NCBI RefSeq assembly: GCF_964031165.1
Contig: NZ_OZ035011.1
Location: forward strand, 1,416,001-1,480,000
Origin: Rickettsiella endosymbiont of Rhagonycha lignosa
GTDB lineage: Bacteria; Pseudomonadota; Gammaproteobacteria; Diplorickettsiales; Diplorickettsiaceae
Length of the DNA stretch: 64,000 nt
Direction: 5' to 3'
Under the pieces are notes generated by a model, which was given only the letters and a program-made list of their open reading frames with translations, was not told the origin of the DNA and made no database searches. The translations under genes were made by a program, and so were the position numbers. Numbering within the stretch: the first letter of the stretch is position 1; each line of letters begins with the position of its first letter. This document shows positions 1 to 7,770 of the stretch, one piece after another.

Positions 1-187
1 TATTGCCATAAGCGAGAAATAATTTAGCCAGAAATCCCGTACCAGAACCTATATCTGCAATGACACTTTTTTTGTTTAAATCACATTTACTCACGAGCAA
101 ATCCAGTATTTCTATCGGATAAGAAGGTCGATATTTAAGATAATGTGGTACCGTCTTAGTAAAAGGTTCAATAAATTTATCCGCCAT
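1..187 (-). CDS. Class I SAM-dependent methyltransferase (partial, 3' end outside window)
   Basis: Reading the minus strand from an ATG at 187, an open frame runs off the left edge (62 residues visible). It contains DIGSGTGFLAK, the glycine-rich motif I that binds S-adenosylmethionine in class I methyltransferases, preceded by an N-terminal RPSYP segment typical of the Methyltransf_11/25-type small-molecule methyltransferases. The substrate cannot be told from this fragment. It sits 32 bases downstream of the LigD polymerase gene on the same strand, so it may be co-transcribed with the end-joining genes, but no functional link is implied. The fold call is fairly safe and the function is open. 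Confidence 0.7.
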   Translation of the reverse strand, partial: MADKFIEPFTKTVPHYLKYRPSYPIEILDLLVSKCDLNKKSVIADIGSGTGFLAKLFLAYGN

Positions 188-219
188 TTAGAAGTTTCCA
201 ATATTGGTTTTTTTCTAAA

Positions 220-1137
220 TTATATCATTGGTAAGCTTAATTTTTGCTTTATTATAAAAAAGTCTTTCCAAGGATCATGTTTGAGCTTAGCTAATCGTTG
301 CGGCAAGTTTTTCACCGTAAAAGTGTCGGATTTAATTCGTGTAGTTAATTCATTCCAATTTAAAGGGGTGGCCACGGCTGCATTCGCTCTAATGCGAGTT
401 GAATACGGGGCAATACTGCTGGCGCCGCGTTGATTTCGCAGGTAATCAACAAAAATCTTCCCTTTACGCTTGGCTTTACTCATATTTGCAACCAATAACT
501 GAGGATTCTGCATTACCAAATATTGCGTAAATGTATGGGCAAAAACTTTTACTTTGTCCCAACTATACAGCCGTTTAATGGGAATAACCACATGCAATCC
601 TTTACTTCCGGTCGTTTTAACAAAACTCTTCAAGTTAATCTTCTGCAAATTATCTTTGACAAAAAAAGCGGCTTCAATAAGCTTTTTCCATTCGGTATCC
701 AATCCAGGATCAAGATCGAAGGTAATAAAATCAGGTTTTTCTATTTTATCAATTTGACTTGCCCAAGGATGAATTTCCAAAACACCTAGTTGTATCAATG
801 CCATTAAACCAAGTTTATTTTTAATATAAAGATACGGTTCTGACTTATTCGTTTTATCTGTCAAAGTTATAGCATACAGATTTTCTGTTTCAGTGTTTAA
901 ATGCCTTTGATAAAAACATTTTTTCTTTTCACCATTAGGACAACGCAGTAATGTTAATGGTCGTTGCAAAATATAAGGTAGTATCCATTCTGCTATTTGA
1001 TTGTAATAATTTGCCAAATCTAATTTCGTAATATTTACATCGGGATATAATAATTTATCGGGATGAGATAAATTAAATTTTGTTTTTGGACACTTATTTT
1101 TTTTAATCGCTATTTTGTTTCGATTTAATTTACCCAT
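220..1137 (-). CDS. ligD: LigD-type polymerase/primase domain protein (NHEJ), stand-alone
   Basis: 305 residues matching the POL (archaeo-eukaryotic primase type) domain of bacterial LigD, which adds nucleotides at broken DNA ends before sealing. Visible landmarks are SHPDKLLYP near residue 24, RCPNGEKK near 65, the metal-binding DLD (D141, D143) in FDLDPG, and TTGSKGLHV. In Pseudomonas-type LigD this domain is the C-terminal third of one polypeptide. Here it has its own ATG, with AAGGAG lying inside the end of the upstream ligase gene and only 9 bases between the upstream stop and this start, so translation is probably coupled. The frame is intact with no sign of decay. Homology is clear; that it acts as a separate subunit is inferred. 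Confidence 0.88.
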   Translation of the reverse strand: MGKLNRNKIAIKKNKCPKTKFNLSHPDKLLYPDVNITKLDLANYYNQIAEWILPYILQRPLTLLRCPNGEKKKCFYQRHLNTETENLYAITLTDKTNKSEPYLYIKNKLGLMALIQLGVLEIHPWASQIDKIEKPDFITFDLDPGLDTEWKKLIEAAFFVKDNLQKINLKSFVKTTGSKGLHVVIPIKRLYSWDKVKVFAHTFTQYLVMQNPQLLVANMSKAKRKGKIFVDYLRNQRGASSIAPYSTRIRANAAVATPLNWNELTTRIKSDTFTVKNLPQRLAKLKHDPWKDFFIIKQKLSLPMI

Positions 1138-1146
1138 TTTTTAATA

Positions 1147-2709
1147 CTACTCCTTGATAATTTCATTGGGTTTTTTATCATTGCGTATTCCTTTAAAACT
1201 AGGATGACGTAAAACCCCCGATTGCGTCCATTCAGTAAATTCTACTTCAACTATTATTTTGGGGAGAACCCAAGTCACTTGACCTAAAGATCGTGGCACA
1301 ATCTTAAAAGGAGTCTTATTAGTTTTATATTTATTTAACAATTTTCTAATGTTTTTTAAAGAATTTTCGTCAAATCCAGTGCCCACTTTGCCACAATAAA
1401 GTAATTGACTTCTCTTGCCGTATATCGCTAATAGTAAGGAGGCAAAATGATGTCGATTTCCATTTCCTGGAGTAAATCCTATAACTAAAAATTCTTGGCG
1501 TTTGCTACATTTTATTTTCAGCCAATTTCTATTTCTTCCTGATATATATGGGCTAAATTTATTTTTAGACACAATACCTTCCAGCCCTTTTTTACAGGCT
1601 TTTTTAAAAAAAATATCACCATCATTTCCATCGATGTGTTTGCTAATTATTAATTTACTATTATTTAAGGGAATTAATTTCCTTAATATTTTTTTACGAT
1701 CTTGTAGAGCACAACGGCTTAAATCTTTACCGTAATAATAAATTAAATCAAAAACAACATAACTTAATATGGATTTTCCCTTTTTATTAATAGAATTAGA
1801 TAATAATTGAAAATCAGGTTGTTTTTTTCGATTTAAAGCAATAACTTCTCCGTCAAGAATCGCAGATTGCAGACTTAGTTTTTTTATTTCTAGTTGCAAC
1901 TCTTTAAATTTTTCAGTCCAATCTTTTTTATTTCGAGTCAAAAACTTTATTTTTTTATCTTTAATAAAGCAAAGTAAACGATACCCATCAAATTTCACTT
2001 CATGTAACCATTCATCTCCGATAGGTGGTTTTTTAACCAATGTGGCTAATTCCGGATAAATAGAATTAGGCATAGATTTTTTTTTGGCTTTGCCTAGTTC
2101 AGCATTTTTTGAAATTTTAGTTAATTTAGATTTTTTAGGTAAATCTACTTGGAATTTTTTGGCTATTCCTTGCAAGGATTGTCGGCTAAAGACGCTATTA
2201 GGTTTAGCTAGCGTAATATCATATTGCTGTTCGGATCGCGCATATTTATCATTTACTTTAATAAGCAACCAATTTTTTGGATTATTTTTGATTTGAACTA
2301 AATTCCAAGCTCCCTTTAATTTTTTACCTTTTACAATAAAACTTAAATGACCTTTTTTATAAGCAAAATTTGCATCAGCATTTTCACATACCCATGTACC
2401 TACATCCCACAACATCACCGTGCCGCCACCATATTCGCCTTTGGGAATGATTCCTTCAAATTTAGCATATTCAATAGGATGATCTTCTACATGTACCGCT
2501 AAACGCTTAATTGAACTATCTAAACTAGGTCCTTTGGGTATCGCCCAACTTTTTAAAACGCCATTTAATTCCAAACGGAGATCGTAATGCAAATGACTGG
2601 CAGCATGTTTTTGGATAATATAAATTAATTGCTTGTTTGTTTTAATACTGCCATACGGTTCTGTACTATGCTTAAAATTCCTTTTTTTACGATACTTTTG
2701 TAAAGACAT
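1147..2709 (-). CDS. ligD: ATP-dependent DNA ligase LigD, phosphoesterase-ligase form
   Basis: About 520 residues holding two of the three LigD modules: an N-terminal 3'-phosphoesterase domain (HAASHLHYDLRLE, HVEDHPIEYAKFEG, PKGEYGGGTV, roughly residues 20-150), then an ATP-dependent ligase whose adenylation motif is KFDG (lysine near residue 239) with a C-terminal OB fold. It cleans and seals double-strand breaks with Ku. The polymerase module is encoded separately just downstream. A GTG lies in frame at 2715, but I prefer the ATG at 2709 because AGGTGG sits 5-6 bases upstream. Ku stops at 2716-2718, so the two genes nearly touch and form an operon. Lysine-rich linker (about 190-215) separates the domains. 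Low GC throughout, like its neighbours. Confidence 0.9.
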   Translation of the reverse strand: MSLQKYRKKRNFKHSTEPYGSIKTNKQLIYIIQKHAASHLHYDLRLELNGVLKSWAIPKGPSLDSSIKRLAVHVEDHPIEYAKFEGIIPKGEYGGGTVMLWDVGTWVCENADANFAYKKGHLSFIVKGKKLKGAWNLVQIKNNPKNWLLIKVNDKYARSEQQYDITLAKPNSVFSRQSLQGIAKKFQVDLPKKSKLTKISKNAELGKAKKKSMPNSIYPELATLVKKPPIGDEWLHEVKFDGYRLLCFIKDKKIKFLTRNKKDWTEKFKELQLEIKKLSLQSAILDGEVIALNRKKQPDFQLLSNSINKKGKSILSYVVFDLIYYYGKDLSRCALQDRKKILRKLIPLNNSKLIISKHIDGNDGDIFFKKACKKGLEGIVSKNKFSPYISGRNRNWLKIKCSKRQEFLVIGFTPGNGNRHHFASLLLAIYGKRSQLLYCGKVGTGFDENSLKNIRKLLNKYKTNKTPFKIVPRSLGQVTWVLPKIIVEVEFTEWTQSGVLRHPSFKGIRNDKKPNEIIKE

Positions 2710-2715
2710 AACCAC

Positions 2716-3531
2716 CTAGGACCGTCGCTTTTTTGATGCCTGTTGTTTATTTCTTTCTAAACTTTTTTTCAATAAATCCACAAAATCGATGACATTACTT
2801 TTCTTAAGCTTGGTTGAAGTTTTTTTGGAAGAACCTTTTTTATGATGAATCTTAGCTTCTACCCATTTAGTTAAAGTTTCTCTAAATACATCGTGATAAT
2901 CTTTAGGATTCCACTTTGTAGTCATTCCATTAACCAGTTGTTTAGCGATCTCTATTTCTTTTGCTGAAATTTTATAAGCCTTCACATTGGTTGAAGGAAA
3001 TTCATAATCTGAAACTTTTCTAAGTTCCTGATGATATCTAAGCAGATTAAGCACTAATGCATTTTCATAGGGCATAAGCGCTGCTAGATATTCGCGGGTA
3101 TGAATGATAACTTTAGAAATTCCAACCTTTTTAGTATCTTTTAAAATTTCGCGCAATAAAACATAAGCTTTTTCACCCTTCTTATCTGGAACTAAATAAT
3201 AAGGTCTTTCGTAATCCATGGTATTTATGCTATTTTTGTTAACAAAAGTAACAATATCTATAGTCTTAGAATGCTCACCTGAAATAGCTTTAATATCAGA
3301 TTGCTTTAATATTAAGTAATTATTATCATCATATTCATATCCCTTAGCGATATCCGTCCAAGGCACTTCTTCACCAGTATGCTCATTGATTCGTACATAG
3401 CGAATTCGCGCTTTATCACGGCTATCGATTAATTTAAATTGTATATCAAATTTTTTTTCGGCTGGATATAAAATAACCGGTATGTTTACTAAACCAAACG
3501 TAATATATCCTTTCCAAATAGGCCTTGCCAT
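2716..3531 (-). CDS. ku: Non-homologous end-joining protein Ku
   Basis: 271 residues with the prokaryotic Ku core: the opening MARPIWKGYITFGLVNIPV, HTGEEVPW, and DYERPYYLVPDKKGEKAYVLLREIL. Ku forms a dimeric ring that threads onto broken DNA ends and recruits LigD. The C-terminal tail is very rich in lysine (KKGSSKKTSTKLKK and a final KKRRS), as in bacterial Ku proteins whose tail contacts DNA and LigD. First gene of a three-gene Ku-ligase-polymerase operon. AAAGGA precedes the ATG by 8 bases. A TATAAT-like -10 lies at 3570-3575 on the minus strand, and a 6+1+6 inverted repeat (TTTGAA-c-TTCAAA, 3597-3609) covers the -35 zone, a possible operator. Confidence 0.93.
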   Translation of the reverse strand: MARPIWKGYITFGLVNIPVILYPAEKKFDIQFKLIDSRDKARIRYVRINEHTGEEVPWTDIAKGYEYDDNNYLILKQSDIKAISGEHSKTIDIVTFVNKNSINTMDYERPYYLVPDKKGEKAYVLLREILKDTKKVGISKVIIHTREYLAALMPYENALVLNLLRYHQELRKVSDYEFPSTNVKAYKISAKEIEIAKQLVNGMTTKWNPKDYHDVFRETLTKWVEAKIHHKKGSSKKTSTKLKKSNVIDFVDLLKKSLERNKQQASKKRRS

Positions 3532-3960
3532 TTAAGTCGTCCTTTATTTCAAGTTAAAAAATCTTTTACATTATATATCTAGCATATATTTAGTAATTTG
3601 AACTTCAAACTGACTAATTTTTAAACAACTTAAATCTAGCGCTACTTTGTTTGAGGAATAAATTTAATATTTAAATAATTTGTATTTATAATTACTATAA
3701 TAATAATCAAAAAAATATATGTTATTCATAACCATTGGCTTATAAATTTCAAGATAAAACCCCTTTCAGATTGATAACGTGTTATCATCGGTCGCTAAAG
3801 GATATTAATATCCCTGATGTTAAATCCAGTCACCCAGTGTTCCCGGCAGAAACCTCCTAACCGTCCAGATAAGATACTAAACCAACACGTGAACTGACTC
3901 GCTTGCTGTTTCGCCAGGCTGATATTGGCATTACACATTTTTAAAAACAAGGAAGTATTT
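3532..3960. other. Long intergenic region between divergent ku and a repeat-protein gene
   Basis: 429 bases with no intact gene. The left part (to about 3770) is extremely AT-rich and holds the Ku promoter on the minus strand and, on the plus strand, a possible promoter (TATAAT at 3696-3701). An inverted repeat GATAAC-gt-GTTATC sits at 3773-3786. From about 3810 to 3945 the base composition changes to near 50% GC, unlike everything around it. Read on the minus strand this patch encodes SGRLGGFCREH..., loosely like the LGGF...R end of IS4-type transposases, so it may be a decayed mobile-element tail. That identity is a guess. Confidence 0.4.
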
Positions 3961-5076
3961 ATGTATAAAAAGTATAATCTCTTCGCAAGTTTGAGACGTA
4001 ATTCGATTAAGCATATCCAACACAACTTGAGCAGAGTTAAAATTTCTCTCCAAGAAAAAAATGGACAATTGCAAAAAATTAAAGATGAAGACTTACCGGC
4101 TCTGAATAAATGCTTAAGATATCTCTTTAAAAATAATTGTTTATCAAAGGACAACTTTGAAAAATTAGTTGTTGAGTCGCAAAGAAATAATCTATCCATG
4201 AAATTTAAATCCTTAATCATTGAGGAGTTGAGCAACAAAAATATATTAAATCAACATAATTTTGATCTTATTTTTAATCATCCAATTATAGTCGACAAGC
4301 TAAAATGGACTCGTCAATATATTTGGAAAACTTTGATTCAAACTTTATTGAAAAATAAAAATTTGATTACACAAGATAATTTAAATAGAATTTTTCTACA
4401 TAAAGATTTCAAAACTCTAATTAAAGTTTTAAATATTTTTTCTCCGGGAGGTAAAGATGGATATAACGTAATAACTCAAGATTTCCTAAATAAAATTACT
4501 TCCCAAAAACATTTAGTAAGGTTTAACTATCTACTAAGATATATTCCAAATTCAATTTGGCAGCAAGGTGGCCAGCGCTTAATTTTCAGTGTCGATGAAT
4601 TAATTCAGTGTAATAAAAACCTTGGCAACCAAAAAATTGTAACCGCAAATAAACAGCCATGGCTTCACGAAAATATTGATGAAGATTATTTTGATAAAAT
4701 GCTGACTAAATGTATCACCGCGCCCACTTCAAAAGCGTCAGCAAATATTTTCGTCTCTAACGGTCCAATTCCTATAATATCAAATCTCACACATAATACT
4801 TTAGAGATAAATAGAATGGGGGAAATAGCAAATTCATCCGAACATTCTTTAAATCAAACAAACTATAACGAAAACAACCGTTCCAAAGATTCGTTCTTAC
4901 CCACTACACTGTGGGAAAAAAATGTACTTCTATTGCTAGTCTATGGAATGTTCGTTAAACGCAAAAAGTTACCTTTTTCTAATTCTATTACATCTGTCAA
5001 CAGCACCAAGGAAGAAAATATGACTATTGTAGAAAAACAGCTAGTTAGAGGAATAGAAAAATATCATATGAGATAA
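3961..5076 (+). CDS. Uncharacterised repeat protein, possible secreted effector
   Basis: 371 residues, not recognised as a known family. I start it at the ATG at 3961 because AAGGAAG lies 6 bases upstream; an in-frame TTG at 3925 is in the GC-rich patch and unlikely. At least four copies of a short helical motif are visible about 35-45 residues apart: NNCLSKDNFEKLV, NKNILNQHNFDLIF, NKNLITQDNLNRIF and YNVITQDFLNKIT, pattern N-x-[LI]-[STN]-[KQ]-[DH]-N-F/L-x-x-[LI]. The second half is polar and low-complexity, with one short hydrophobic stretch (LLLLVYGMFV) near residue 325. Repeats of this sort are common in intracellular Legionellales proteins that meet host targets. No catalytic motif is seen, so any function is inferred only from its setting. 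Confidence 0.55.
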   Translation: MYKKYNLFASLRRNSIKHIQHNLSRVKISLQEKNGQLQKIKDEDLPALNKCLRYLFKNNCLSKDNFEKLVVESQRNNLSMKFKSLIIEELSNKNILNQHNFDLIFNHPIIVDKLKWTRQYIWKTLIQTLLKNKNLITQDNLNRIFLHKDFKTLIKVLNIFSPGGKDGYNVITQDFLNKITSQKHLVRFNYLLRYIPNSIWQQGGQRLIFSVDELIQCNKNLGNQKIVTANKQPWLHENIDEDYFDKMLTKCITAPTSKASANIFVSNGPIPIISNLTHNTLEINRMGEIANSSEHSLNQTNYNENNRSKDSFLPTTLWEKNVLLLLVYGMFVKRKKLPFSNSITSVNSTKEENMTIVEKQLVRGIEKYHMR

Positions 5077-5398
5077 ATTATCTGCTCTCGATTTCGAGAA
5101 AATTAGCTAATTGATTGATTACAGGTAAGTGCTAAAATCAAATGAGAGGCTCTACTCCACCTAAGAAATAAAGTAATCGCGTAGATTTATCTTAAGTAAT
5201 TGAAAAAATCAAGATAGTAAGACTAAAATGCTCGTGAAAAATTGTATCGTAAATTTATCAGAATTTAACTTAAGCAAACAAATCCATTCATACTAGGTTA
5301 GGTATCGAAAGAAAGTACCTGCAAAACCTGCCATAGCAAGGTTTCACGCTAGGGAAAGCATTGAATATTAAACTAAGTTATTGAAAAAAAAGATATTC
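5077..5398. other. Gene-free spacer before tRNA-Arg
   Basis: 322 bases with no supportable gene. Two small inverted repeats close the upstream gene: AGATAA-a-TTATCT (5071-5083, across the stop codon) and TCTCGA-tt-TCGAGA (5086-5099). Neither is followed by a T-run, so they are not convincing intrinsic terminators. I see nothing else that can be named. Confidence 0.4.
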
Positions 5399-5475
5399 TG
5401 GTGCGCCCGGAGAGATTCGAACTCCCGACCACCAAGTTCGTAGCCTGGTACTCTATCCAGCTGAGCTACGGGCGC
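5399..5475 (-). tRNA. tRNA-Arg(ACG)
   Basis: The minus strand folds as a complete tRNA of 77 bases: acceptor GCGCCCG pairs with CGGGCGC, D-arm GCTCAGCTGGATAGAG, anticodon stem CCAGG/CTTGG around loop CTACGAA (anticodon ACG), TTCGAAT in the T-loop, and an encoded CCA end. ACG reads CGU, and CGC/CGA after deamination to inosine. In many gammaproteobacteria this tRNA follows csrA and tRNA-Ser(GCU); here a kinase-like gene and a decayed second copy of this tRNA lie between them. Confidence 0.97.
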
Positions 5476-5594
5476 ATAATCCCAAAGAGCCCGGCATTTT
5501 AACAGTTTATCCTTCATCCAGCTAGTCTCCTGCTTAAGCAATTTAATAGTGGTGAGGGAATTTGTAACAACTCCCAGAGGATAAAGAAACCATT

Positions 5595-5768
5595 ATGACT
5601 TTTGCACAACAATTAAACTGCAAGGTCCTACAACAAAGTCCTGAGGAAGGACGGCATGAAGAAACTAAAACCATTGCCAAAAATTTATTAAAGAATAAGA
5701 TTCCCTTGTCTGTAATTAAATTATCAACGGAGCTATCTGAAAAAGAATTAATGTTAGGAGTCTGTTAA
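5595..5768 (+). pseudogene. C-terminal tail of an Rpn-family nuclease/transposase (remnant)
   Basis: A 57-residue frame from ATG 5595 reads ...SPEEGRHEETKTIAKNLLKNKIPLSVIKLSTELSEKEL.... It matches the charged tail of Rpn (recombination-promoting, PD-(D/E)XK) proteins, where an EEG..E....IAK.LL....... I...TGLS.EEI pattern follows the nuclease core. The core itself is absent, so this is most likely a leftover of a larger gene rather than a working protein. No good ribosome site is near the ATG (AGAGGA is too far). Such remnants mark past mobile-element activity, in keeping with the disturbed tRNA locus around it. Confidence 0.5.
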
Positions 5769-5790
5769 TTAAGCTCCAAATTATAAGCCA

Positions 5791-7440
5791 TCAAGTTCTG
5801 TATAATAAAGGATCAAAAACCGATCTTTGTTGATTCGTAGAATAAGCATTCGATGATTTTCCCCAAAATAAGCTTTGGATCGTATTTTTTCTTTTTAAGC
5901 CAGCCGCATTAGCTACTAAATCATAAAGCTTACTATTTCCTAGACACCCTCTTTCAATAGTATTGTTCCAGCTTATTATTTCATTTTTCAATGCTTGCTC
6001 ATTGAGAGGATCTTTTAAAACAGTCAATAACGTTTGGATATTATTAATTCTTCGTTGAGAACCGGCTCTATCATTGCTATGGGCTTTATAGGTTTTTTGA
6101 ACATAAATAAAAATAGCTTTCACAATTGATTGGCGCAAATCGTTCAGTTTATTACTCGCTAATTGATTGTCTATTTCTAAAGATAACTTAAAGGCATTGA
6201 TTAGTGTTTCACCTAACTGAGAAGTATATGAATTTTTAAAAAATTCTAAAATTTCAATCAATTTAAGTTTCCCATTTAAATCTTGAAATTTATTCAATTC
6301 CAAAAAATTATTTAATTGGGGATCTTTTATTCCCGTAGAGTTTTTAGCTTTTTGCTGCAGAGCAATCAACGTTTGATTTAATAAAGAAAATTTTTTAAAA
6401 ATAGATGCAAAACTTTTATTAAAATTTAAAATAAGTAACAATGGTAATTTTATTCTGACTAATTTTTCATATTGTTGTCTTGAACAAATTTTTTCTACTT
6501 TAGTAATAGCCCCTTTGAGAGAAATGCGCTCTTTATAATCAGTTAAAGTCATTTCGTGTATAAGACTGTCCATGATGGGTTCATTAATTGATCCTTGTTT
6601 ACATATATCAGAAAAAGTTTTACCTAAAGAAAAAATATCGCTTGATTGGCAGCTTTTTTTATCCTTTGCTTCTGGAGCAATATAAGCTGATGCGCCTGAA
6701 ATTTTTCTATCTTGATCACCTTCCCATTTACAAAAACCAAAATCAATAATATTGACTTGTGGTTTTAAACTTTCCGGTATAAAACTAAGCATAATATTAT
6801 CAGGTTTAATATCTTCATGAACTAAACCTTGTTGATGTAGATTTTGCAATGCTTCCAGTAAGCTTAATAAAAGAAAAATTTTTCTATTTTTGTTTAACTT
6901 ATCAATAATTCCATTTACTAATAACTCATCGAGCGTTGCACCTGGCATTTTATGCATAACAATATAATTTACTGTTTTTTCTTGTTTAGAAGGTTCAACC
7001 CTCTCAATGACAGGTTTCATATGTAAATAAGGTATATTTACGCCAAATAGAGTTTCATTCTTTGCACATGAATTAATTATCCCAGGACGATCTACCTTAA
7101 CAACACGTTTTTTATTATTTTCTTTTTTTAATATTTCTATTTGATGGTGTTCATTTAATTTAAGGGTTACACTAACAGGAAACACTTTGCAAAAACCACC
7201 CATGTCTAGATGTTTATTATTAAACACTTCATAGCGATAACCTGATTGCTTTATCTTTTTTGATTTTTTAGTAGAATGGCGTTCTCGACAAAGAATAGTC
7301 GTGTTTTCTAAATCGACCTGATTTTTCTTTTCATCGATTACTTTAAACTTAAATCCTGTCAAAACCATGCCTGGCTTCATTTTTTTTAATAAATAGACCA
7401 GTAATTCCTTTTGGTTTTTAATAGCGGTGGACAAGCTCAT
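5791..7440 (-). CDS. Eukaryote-like Ser/Thr protein kinase, putative effector
   Basis: 549 residues with a recognisable protein kinase domain at about 75-320: glycine-rich GGFCKVF (81-87), candidate ATP lysine K115 in RVVKV, hinge MHKMPGATLDELL, catalytic loop HEDIKPDN (D210, K212, N215), DFG (D233), IAPEA and DIFSLGKTF. The catalytic loop has E where RD kinases have R, so activation-loop phosphorylation may not be needed. The remaining 230 residues are helical and match nothing I know. No signal peptide or membrane span, which fits a cytosolic or Dot/Icm-type secreted protein rather than a PknB-type receptor. The leader is AT-rich with no Shine-Dalgarno, and a PmrA-like direct repeat lies 35 bases upstream. 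The kinase fold is sure; secretion is inferred. Confidence 0.75.
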   Translation of the reverse strand: MSLSTAIKNQKELLVYLLKKMKPGMVLTGFKFKVIDEKKNQVDLENTTILCRERHSTKKSKKIKQSGYRYEVFNNKHLDMGGFCKVFPVSVTLKLNEHHQIEILKKENNKKRVVKVDRPGIINSCAKNETLFGVNIPYLHMKPVIERVEPSKQEKTVNYIVMHKMPGATLDELLVNGIIDKLNKNRKIFLLLSLLEALQNLHQQGLVHEDIKPDNIMLSFIPESLKPQVNIIDFGFCKWEGDQDRKISGASAYIAPEAKDKKSCQSSDIFSLGKTFSDICKQGSINEPIMDSLIHEMTLTDYKERISLKGAITKVEKICSRQQYEKLVRIKLPLLLILNFNKSFASIFKKFSLLNQTLIALQQKAKNSTGIKDPQLNNFLELNKFQDLNGKLKLIEILEFFKNSYTSQLGETLINAFKLSLEIDNQLASNKLNDLRQSIVKAIFIYVQKTYKAHSNDRAGSQRRINNIQTLLTVLKDPLNEQALKNEIISWNNTIERGCLGNSKLYDLVANAAGLKRKNTIQSLFWGKSSNAYSTNQQRSVFDPLLYRT

Positions 7441-7461
7441 TTGATTTTAATTATTTTTATT

Positions 7462-7494
7462 ATGGTATAGCTTGAATATTAAATAATTATTAAA
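7462..7494 (-). promoter_or_regulatory. PmrA-like direct repeat and -10 of the first kinase gene
   Basis: On the minus strand, TTTAATAAT (7494-7486), two bases TA, then TTTAATATT (7483-7475) match the Legionella PmrA site cTTAATatT-N2-cTTAATatT except at the first base of each half and one weakly conserved base. Seven bases further is TACCAT (7467-7462), four of six to a -10; CATAAT three bases on is an alternative. The gene starts at 7440. Confidence 0.5.
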
Positions 7495-7679
7495 AGTTCC
7501 TTTAATGAGCTACCAAAAATAGTATCGTGCTAAGACCTGATTGGAGACTGGAAAAAAATGGGGTAAGGAATTTGTAAGGCAGTGGCGTTTATTCTAACGC
7601 AACTTAGTCAATTTAGATAAATTGTAGTGCAACCAAAATATCGAAAGCTGTTGATTATTAATGATTTTTAAAACTAAAT

Positions 7680-7770
7680 ACCAAGTTTGTAGCCTGATAT
7701 TCTATCCAGCTGAGCTACGTGCACAATTCTAAAGAGTCAGGTATTTATCAGTTTATGTTTCATCCAGCTA
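7680..7770 (-). pseudogene. Truncated tRNA-Arg copy with its upstream flank
   Basis: Bases 7680-7724 repeat the 5' half of the intact tRNA-Arg (5431-5475) through the anticodon region with several changes: acceptor GTGCACG replaces GCGCCCG and the anticodon now reads ACA. Bases 7725-7770 continue to match the flank upstream of the intact tRNA (5476-5524). The 3' half, T-arm and acceptor partner are missing, so it cannot fold as a tRNA. It lies between tRNA-Ser and the kinase gene and is best read as a decayed member of an ancestral tandem tRNA-Arg array. Confidence 0.8.

Noticed and set aside
1137-1147. A frameshift that split a single LigD frame
   Set aside because: The polymerase gene has its own ATG with AAGGAG at proper spacing and a clean N-terminus; the ligase ends at a natural TAG. 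The split looks genuine, although sister genomes should be compared.
3795-4238. Minus-strand frame of 147 codons opposite the repeat protein
   Set aside because: It runs antisense to a better-supported gene with a ribosome site. Only its last part, in the GC-rich patch, is of interest as a possible mobile-element trace.
5086-5099. Inverted repeat TCTCGA-tt-TCGAGA as a terminator
   Set aside because: Short arms and no T-run.
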